Positions 58,540 through 64,000 of a DNA stretch of 64,000 nt are shown one piece after another. The DNA is from Diphasiastrum complanatum (lineage: Eukaryota > Streptophyta > Lycopodiopsida > Lycopodiales > Lycopodiaceae). A program made the position numbers and the translations under genes. Where the stretch lies: the NCBI GenBank assembly GCA_029204225.1, contig CM055104.1, forward strand, positions 41,455,390 through 41,519,389. The letters are read 5' to 3'. Below the pieces are notes generated by a model, which was not told where the DNA came from, searched no databases, and saw only the letters and a program-made list of their open reading frames with translations. Each line of letters begins with the position of its first letter. Positions within the stretch are counted from its first letter, which is position 1.

Positions 58540-59238
58540 GAGTATCCCTACCAGTCAATACTTGGATCTCTCATGTATGCAATGCTCTATACTAGACCTG
58601 ATATCTCTTTTGCACTCAGCTCACTAAGCTTATTCATGGCCAATCGTGGCATGATCCATTGGAAGTCTCTCATTCAAGTCATGAGATATATTTGAGCTAC
58701 ACAAGATTCATGCATTTGCTATGGAGAAGTCGACAATGACAAGCTCCACATACTCAGTGGATATACATAAGCAAGTTGGGGAGGAAGTGGAGATACATGC
58801 CAATTGACATCTGGATATACATTCGTCTTCAACGATGGTCCTTTCTCTTGGAACAATCGTAAGAAAACCTCTATTGCTCTTTCTTCATCAGAGTTAGAGT
58901 ATATCGCTGCTTCTCAAGCTATTAAAGAAGCAATATGATTGAGAAGTTTGTTATCGGACAATTGTCTGAATCAGTATACTTTGGTAATTTTATTATGTCA
59001 TAATCAAAATGCCATTGTCTTATCGGCCAACCCTAGATTTCATTCTAGGAGTAAGGACATTGATATTAGATATGACTATGTTAGGAGTAAAATTCTCAAA
59101 AGAGAGGTAAGCTTAGAGTACTGTTGAACACAGACCATGATAGCGGATATATTCACCAAGGCACTGTGCATTGATGCACATAACAAATTTTGTGTATCAC
59201 TCAGTCTGAAGATCAAGGCATTCATGGATCTAGATTAA
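58540..59238 (+). pseudogene. Copia RT end and RNase H, decayed
   Basis: One plus-strand frame with about four nonsense codons: EYPYQSILGSLMYAMLYTRP, DISFALSSLSLF, HWKSLIQVMRYI, SGYTFVFNDGPFSWNNRKKT, SSSELEYIAASQAIKEAI, ANPRFHSRSKDIDIRYDYVR, ADIFTKAL, ending KAFMDLD-stop at 59236-59238. It is the same lineage as the minus-strand copia at 17512-19057, which ends KAFKDLD. A 62-codon stretch (58939-59127) is open. Confidence 0.85.
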
Positions 59239-59245
59239 GGGGGGA

Positions 59246-59850
59246 TGTTGAATTTATTCTCTTTCTCTCTCTAAATTCCATTGTTAATCTCAATTCATTC
59301 ATGTTGCTGCATATTTACTCGCATTGTTGCACAATCTTCATAAATACACGGGATTTGAAGACAGTTACCTACGTGACAGTTAAACCGTCGAAGGCAATTG
59401 AGTCGAACTATCGATAGATGCTCAATTTGACCAATTGTCGAATCGAATAATGTCAAACCTCCAACTATTTGACCTTGACTCGAATCGGCAAATTGTTGAA
59501 TTCGACTGCTAACGTGCGACCACTAAAAATGAAGCTAGTCTACTATACTAGCCACTCTTCCTACTGTGCAACTGCCTTGCCAATAAATGTAGCTATGTCA
59601 CCATGTGTCCAGATAGCGACAACCATGATTGCAGACTACCAGGATAGTGACACCCAAGCTTGCTAACTACCTAGACAATGACATGCACTACTCCAGCCAA
59701 GATCTAGATCGGACAGCTCAATGTCTTTATGCCATTCTGTATATATGTATATATCTGCTTAAATGCACAGTACAATGTTGATGATAATGATGATGTTGAT
59801 AATGATAATCGATTTATTCATTCATAATCAGACATAGTAGATGTTCTCTG
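59246..59850 (+). repeat. Copia LTR after the 58.5-kb fragment (end estimated)
   Basis: AAGGGGGGA precedes TGTTGAATTTATTC at 59246, the counterpart of TGTTGGATTTC at 17504. A GAT-rich patch lies at 59775-59812. The 3' end was not found. Confidence 0.5.
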
Positions 59851-61300
59851 CATCGATTAGATTCTGATAGACAGTCAGGAATAAGCTATTAAATGTTAGT
59901 TGTTGGTTTTCTGTTGACAGGTGACTATTTTTCAAACTTTTTTTATGCTTGTTTTTTTCTCAGATCTATGGCTCATTTTTCAGCAAGCCAGTAGAGAAAA
60001 TTTGTGGCACAATAGGTGTATTTAGATGTCTCTGTGGGCAGGTTTCCATTTTTTTAGCATTGGAGATTAGTGGGGTGTTGGATTTTCTTCAAAAGCTTGG
60101 ATGCTATTCTCTTCTACAAACTTCTTTGCATGAATAGGGTGTATTTCGAATCATTAGCAAACTTAATAGTCTGCTCTTCCCAATTCTTCTTCCTTCATAA
60201 GTTGTTTATGATTGATTCATGTGTATTTGTTGTCCATACTTGTTTGCAAACACAAACATTAAGTGATGAATTGGATTCCTATTGGATCTTGTGTAGCTTT
60301 TTGGGTGATTTTTAAAAAAGAGACAGATCTAAAATTTGTGTTCATAGCATGAATTACAACTATCTACACCTTTGAATCATGCTGGGAAATTCATTTTCTT
60401 GAAGAACGAGAAGTTTCCTACCATTTTCAAGTTACATTTTTGAGAATTCATTATGTTGGAATCTGTTTTCACTTTTATAGAGTTGGCTTTTTCAATTGGT
60501 TATATGATCATCTTTACATAGAGAATTGTGCACCAATAATGTTGGCCTTTTTGCCATGTGTTAAATCTCTATTTTGATGTGATAATCTTGTTAGGGAGAG
60601 TGCATTTTGGATCTTATTCTTGTGAAAAGAGAGAGAAAAAGTATTAGTGACTTATTCCTTGTCATACATTCTATTCCCTGTTTAGAATCTGGATACCAAT
60701 GAGCATTTTAAATCCTATAAGACAAGTACACATCATGTGAGAGAAATCTGGTGGAACACAATTCCATTGCTTGATCTGTTAGCAGGTACCTTGGAGTGAG
60801 CTTTGCTGGAGCATTTGTGGTTGGGGTAGTGGTTCTTTTTCTATATAATATACATGAACACAAATTTTGAATCCATAACTCAAGGCAAAGCAAAAGGTTT
60901 TAGTGATATAAGTTGGAGTGGATTTCTGATTTGAAATTTTACTACTATTTCTTCCTTGTGAAATCCTTTTGGAATTTTTTGCACATGGGTGGTCGTAAAG
61001 AAGAAGAGTGTTGAACAAGTTAGCCAAAATTATGTTATGAGCCTCAGCTCAACCTTTTTTTTTTTTGGTGCATTTATTGGTTTACCTGTGTTATTACAGG
61101 ATAAGCAAAAACAATTTGATGAATTTCATATTCAGAGTTCGAGCTCAAATAGCTCTCCATGAAGTCTACTGGCCATAGATTAGTGGGAATCTATAATTTC
61201 AATAGTTTTCTTATTTTTATGGTGAAGACTAAATTAGGTGCATGTACAAAATGAAGGAATTCAGAACTGTGTGGATGTTGTTGTAAAGAATATTACTTCT
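59851..61300. other. Unassigned stretch, no gene
   Basis: AT-rich sequence with scattered short ORFs (60-82 codons) and no motif. T-rich runs lie near 59945 and 61060. Confidence 0.35.
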
Positions 61301-61793
61301 AAAGTGTGAAACCTGGAAAGGCAAAATTAGATTATGTTATCTGGTTGGTCACTGGATTTGAGACGGACTATTGGAGTTACCTGAAGGTTATGTTACAAAG
61401 GAAAAATGGAATCCTATTTGGTCTAAGCAAGTACCCTCAACACGACAGTCTGAAGACAATCTTCTTGGATGGTGTTTTTTTTTTGGGAGTACTGTAGTTT
61501 CTTCCCTATGCTTCGAGGAAGTACTATATTATTTATGGATTGAGAGATTCTAACTAGCAATTGAGCAAATATCTCTTGTTGCTTGGGAATCTATCTATTT
61601 TCTGGATGACTTATTCTTTACAAGTAGTTGTGACAAACTCATTGAAAGTGAGAAAAAGTCACTTAGTGCAGAGGTTGAGATGAAGGATCTCGAGGACCTA
61701 CACTACTACCTGGGAATTGAGGTCTGGATACAAAACAAGAACCTTTGATGGGAGTAAAGCAAAATTAAATTTGTCATTGAGGGAGAGTGTTAG
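61301..61793 (+). pseudogene. Copia RT remnant and element end
   Basis: The plus strand from 61597 reads DDLFFTSSCDKLIESEKKSL, EMKDLEDLHYYLGIEV and WIQNKN. This is the RT segment that contains and follows the catalytic DD, as in copia RTs (MKDLG-LHYFLGIEV). At 61757-61793 KIKFVIEGEC then TAG gives the usual copia terminus, with purine tract GAGGGAGAG. Between these, RNase H is missing. 61301-61596 is poorly conserved; LPEGYVTKEK near 61377 may be the earlier QPEGY block. Confidence 0.55.
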
Positions 61794-62330
61794 AAGTCAC
61801 TATTTGTCCTTTAGTGGAAATTCCTCTATTGATGCTTTGACTACGAAGTCGAAGTACCAGAAGGTACACGCGAATGGTTGTAAGGGGTCATCAGAGTTTA
61901 TTTTCTCTCTAGGTGGAATCTTCTCAAGAGATAGTATGGCGAGTACAGAGCTTTCTCTAGGCCTGGATTGCGTGACTTCATGGAATTAATGCCATATTGA
62001 ATGAAGTTGGGGCAATATATATGGTTTTAAGGACCCAAGGGGCATTTTTAAACTTTTGGTCCATGTGCTCAAGTTTGGAGGGGCCCAACTCATAATGGGG
62101 GTTCCATGGTGCAAGTGACCTTCTTCTCAAATTAGCACTTGGTTGTCCAATGCCAAGGCCTTTCATTTGCTTTTGTAACTCCTATGTAACATATGGCTCT
62201 TGGCTTTTGGATATTCCACATCGGGAACCATTGGCCTTTGAATTTTTCTATCTCGACTAGTATAAATAGAATTGAATTATGACACATTTATCCCTAGTTA
62301 GGTCATAACAAGTGAGCATGTATTTGATGC
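61788..62330 (+). repeat. Copia LTR with TATA box (end estimated)
   Basis: Begins TGTTAGAAGTCAC at 61788 after the purine tract. TCCACATCGG at 62215-62224 and TATAAATA at 62261-62268 are common in plant copia LTRs. The 3' end was not identified. Confidence 0.5.
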
Positions 62331-62670
62331 AAAGCACACAAAAGTGTGTTTAAAACAACTCCAATGCTAATTACAAATGGACCATATATCATTGCCATAG
62401 TTTCAATCCCAAACTGCATACTCTCCTAAACCAAGAGTACTCCGTTATATGTATAGAGTACTTCTTCTATTATTGAGCACACAAAAGAATAAATATATTG
62501 TTGTTGATGCTCTATCCAAATTTCTGGTTCTATCAAATTCTCACTCCATCAAAGTGCCACTTTATCAAAAGTCCAAAAGGATCAAATTTGCAACATCAAA
62601 GGATTATATAAGGAGGACAAGGAATTATGTCTAATGTTCTATTAATCATCAAAATAGAAATCCTTATTTT

Positions 62671-62970
62671 GATTTGAGTTAAATAAGGGGTAGTTGGGGT
62701 ACACCAATGGGATATCCTTGACTTTAAATTTTGGTTCTAGATAGAAGGTAATGGAAGTAGTTCTTTTGACATCCCTGGGAAGAATTATGGACTTACATAA
62801 GTCTTATAGTAGGGTCTGATTTTTATTTGATTAAATAAGGACTAATCCTAGTACAATAATGGGACGTTCTTGACTTCAATATATTCTTTTGGATAGAAAT
62901 AGTAAAACTGTATTCAACAATCTTGGGAGAAAATATGGATTTACATGTCTTATGTCAGAGTCATAGGAAT
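62671..62970. repeat. Two-unit diverged tandem repeat of about 150 bp
   Basis: The units share TTAAATAAGG, ACAA(T)(A)ATGGGA, TCTTGACTT, GGATAGAA, GGGA(G/A)AA and TATGGA(C/T)TTACAT in the same order. Confidence 0.6.
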
Positions 62971-63169
62971 TTATATTAGAAAAATAATGGAAGAATTGCA
63001 TCGAGTTTTCTATTAAATGTTGTTTATTTTAGGAGAATAAAATCAATAGCCAAATCACATTTCTATTAGTTCCAATTTAGAATTTTACCTACTACAATAA
63101 AGGCATGGAGTAGTATCATTGTTAGATTTCTTATGCTCATCCTTAACAAATCGTTCAAGTAATGAGCAT

Positions 63170-63893
63170 CTTGAAAACCGAAGGCCGACTACATGTTTTC
63201 GGACCTTCACATTTTTCCTTTGAGATTTTTTTGTGCCTTAAACGTTTTTAAGACACCTTCGCCTTTTTCGCCTTTTTCACACCTTCGCGAAAAATGCAAC
63301 ACAGTGGCCAAAATGACTTAGAATCCATTTCAAGCCCACCTTCGCCTTTTTCATCTTTTTCGCATTTTCCCTGCCTTCGCTCTAGAGGCACCTTTGGGAT
63401 TTACATGCCTTCAGTCTAAGGGCACCTTCGGGTTTTTTGGGTTTTTGCTACATTGGCAGACCGACATCACCAACTTATCATAAACCCTAAAACAGCTGGA
63501 CAAACAAATATCCTAAGGGTGGTTACCAACCTTTGTACATATACAAAACTGGAGTAAATGGTAGGTAAGGCTTATAAGATATTTGACTCTCAACCCTTGT
63601 AAATATATATACTAGCTGAATCAAGCTATGTAAGTGTTCTTTTTCAATCAGAGTTATGTGTAGCCAGTGTTATCACGCTTAGCAAGCTAAAGTTATTACT
63701 TCAAGCCATTGTACTCATTGTTGATATTAATCAGAGTGCAATTTTTGTCTCACTACTATATTGTTCGTTTGCGCAATTTGTATGGATCATTCTTCTTGAA
63801 TATTTATGCTACTAATTGTTGCGTTTCCATTCCTACACGCCTACGCTCAAAGCTTCAAGCTTCCGCTGCCGCTCATACCCATATTTTACAACA
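63170..63893 (+). repeat. 5' LTR of an element leaving the window (start uncertain)
   Basis: The LTR must end at ...TTTTACAACA (63893), directly before the primer-binding site. Its start was not found; 63170 is only the start of an unusual TTTTTCGCC/CCTTCG-rich patch that probably belongs to it. TATATATA near 63605 may be the TATA box. Confidence 0.4.
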
Positions 63894-63905
63894 TGGTATC
63901 AGAGC
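63894..63905 (+). promoter_or_regulatory. Primer-binding site, initiator tRNA-Met type
   Basis: TGGTATCAGAGC follows CA at the LTR end. It marks a plus-strand LTR element whose coding part lies beyond the window. The ATG at 63962 meets a stop after three codons; the ATG at 63977 is open to the window end (MRSQHHKA) and is a better gag start. Confidence 0.9.
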
Positions 63906-64000
63906 GGGCATTTCAGTAATCTGCATTTCTATTGCGGATTATCAATCTTGTTTCTATCAAGATGTCTTTCTAGCAAATGCGCAGCCAACACCACAAGGCA

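Noticed and set aside
63894-63905. tRNA-like sequence (also at 26520 and on minus at 37953 and 55616)
   Set aside because: These are short complements to tRNA 3' ends, as expected of primer-binding sites. No tRNA cloverleaf was found in the window.

Overview
This window looks like repeat-dominated nuclear DNA from a land plant. Almost everything recognisable is retrotransposon: Ty1/copia, Ty3/gypsy and one Penelope-like remnant, on both strands and at very different stages of decay. Composition is AT-rich. Many fragments are nested, and no intact multi-exon host gene was recognised. Old degraded gypsy and copia layers plus a Penelope-type reverse transcriptase fit a large gymnosperm-type genome best, since conifers are known to carry Penelope-like elements. 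This is inference; a fern or lycophyte is not excluded.

Layout, left part. 1-1212: 3' end of a copia element (RNase H plus 3' LTR), then a reversed copia gag scrap. 2110-7906: 'copy A', a decayed Ty3/gypsy 3' half with its LTR, followed by a flanking segment containing (GA)57. 8.0-10.2 kb: less repeat-like DNA with a strong palindrome and, on the minus strand, a small secreted-peptide-like ORF ending in a CLE-type motif. 10.6-11.8 kb: broken copy of a conserved protein family of unknown function. 12.1-14.7 kb: TA microsatellite, a dense CACGTG/CACATGTG cluster between inverted sequences, and a Ulp1-protease-like exon. 14.8-17.2 kb: duplicated LTR-like ends and a broken gag-like gene on the minus strand. 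17.2-22.4 kb: decayed copia (minus), gypsy (plus, with an in-frame deletion fusing RT to integrase) and copia (minus). 22.4-24.0 kb: LTR and end of another minus-strand element.

Middle. 23981-42576 is 'copy B', the inverted counterpart of copy A. Its gypsy element is recognisable end to end (two LTRs, tRNA-iMet-type PBS, AAAAT target-site duplication) but has no usable coding capacity. Two copia elements are nested in this region. One, at 25865-32296, is young and apparently complete: 655/656-bp nearly identical LTRs, AATAG duplication, PBS, polypurine tract and an uninterrupted 1317-residue gag-pol with all catalytic residues. The other, at 38090-42321, is frameshifted and sits in copy B's 5' LTR.

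Right part. 42.6-43.7 kb: minus-strand copia end. 45.8-46.5 kb: weak gag-like remnant. 47.1-48.6 kb: chromodomain gypsy end (minus). 48.6-55.9 kb: a minus-strand Tat/Athila-like gypsy (Asp-type PBS, three zinc knuckles, RT, RNase H, integrase), followed downstream by a separate plant-transposon-protein-like and coiled-coil ORF region. 55.9-57.3 kb: copia RT scrap, then the Penelope-like RT remnant. 58.5-62.3 kb: two more copia ends. 63.9 kb: 5' LTR end and PBS of an element that leaves the window.

The only ORF likely to be fully functional as it stands is the 25.9-32.3 kb copia element. Coordinates of decayed elements are approximate because frames were joined by eye.
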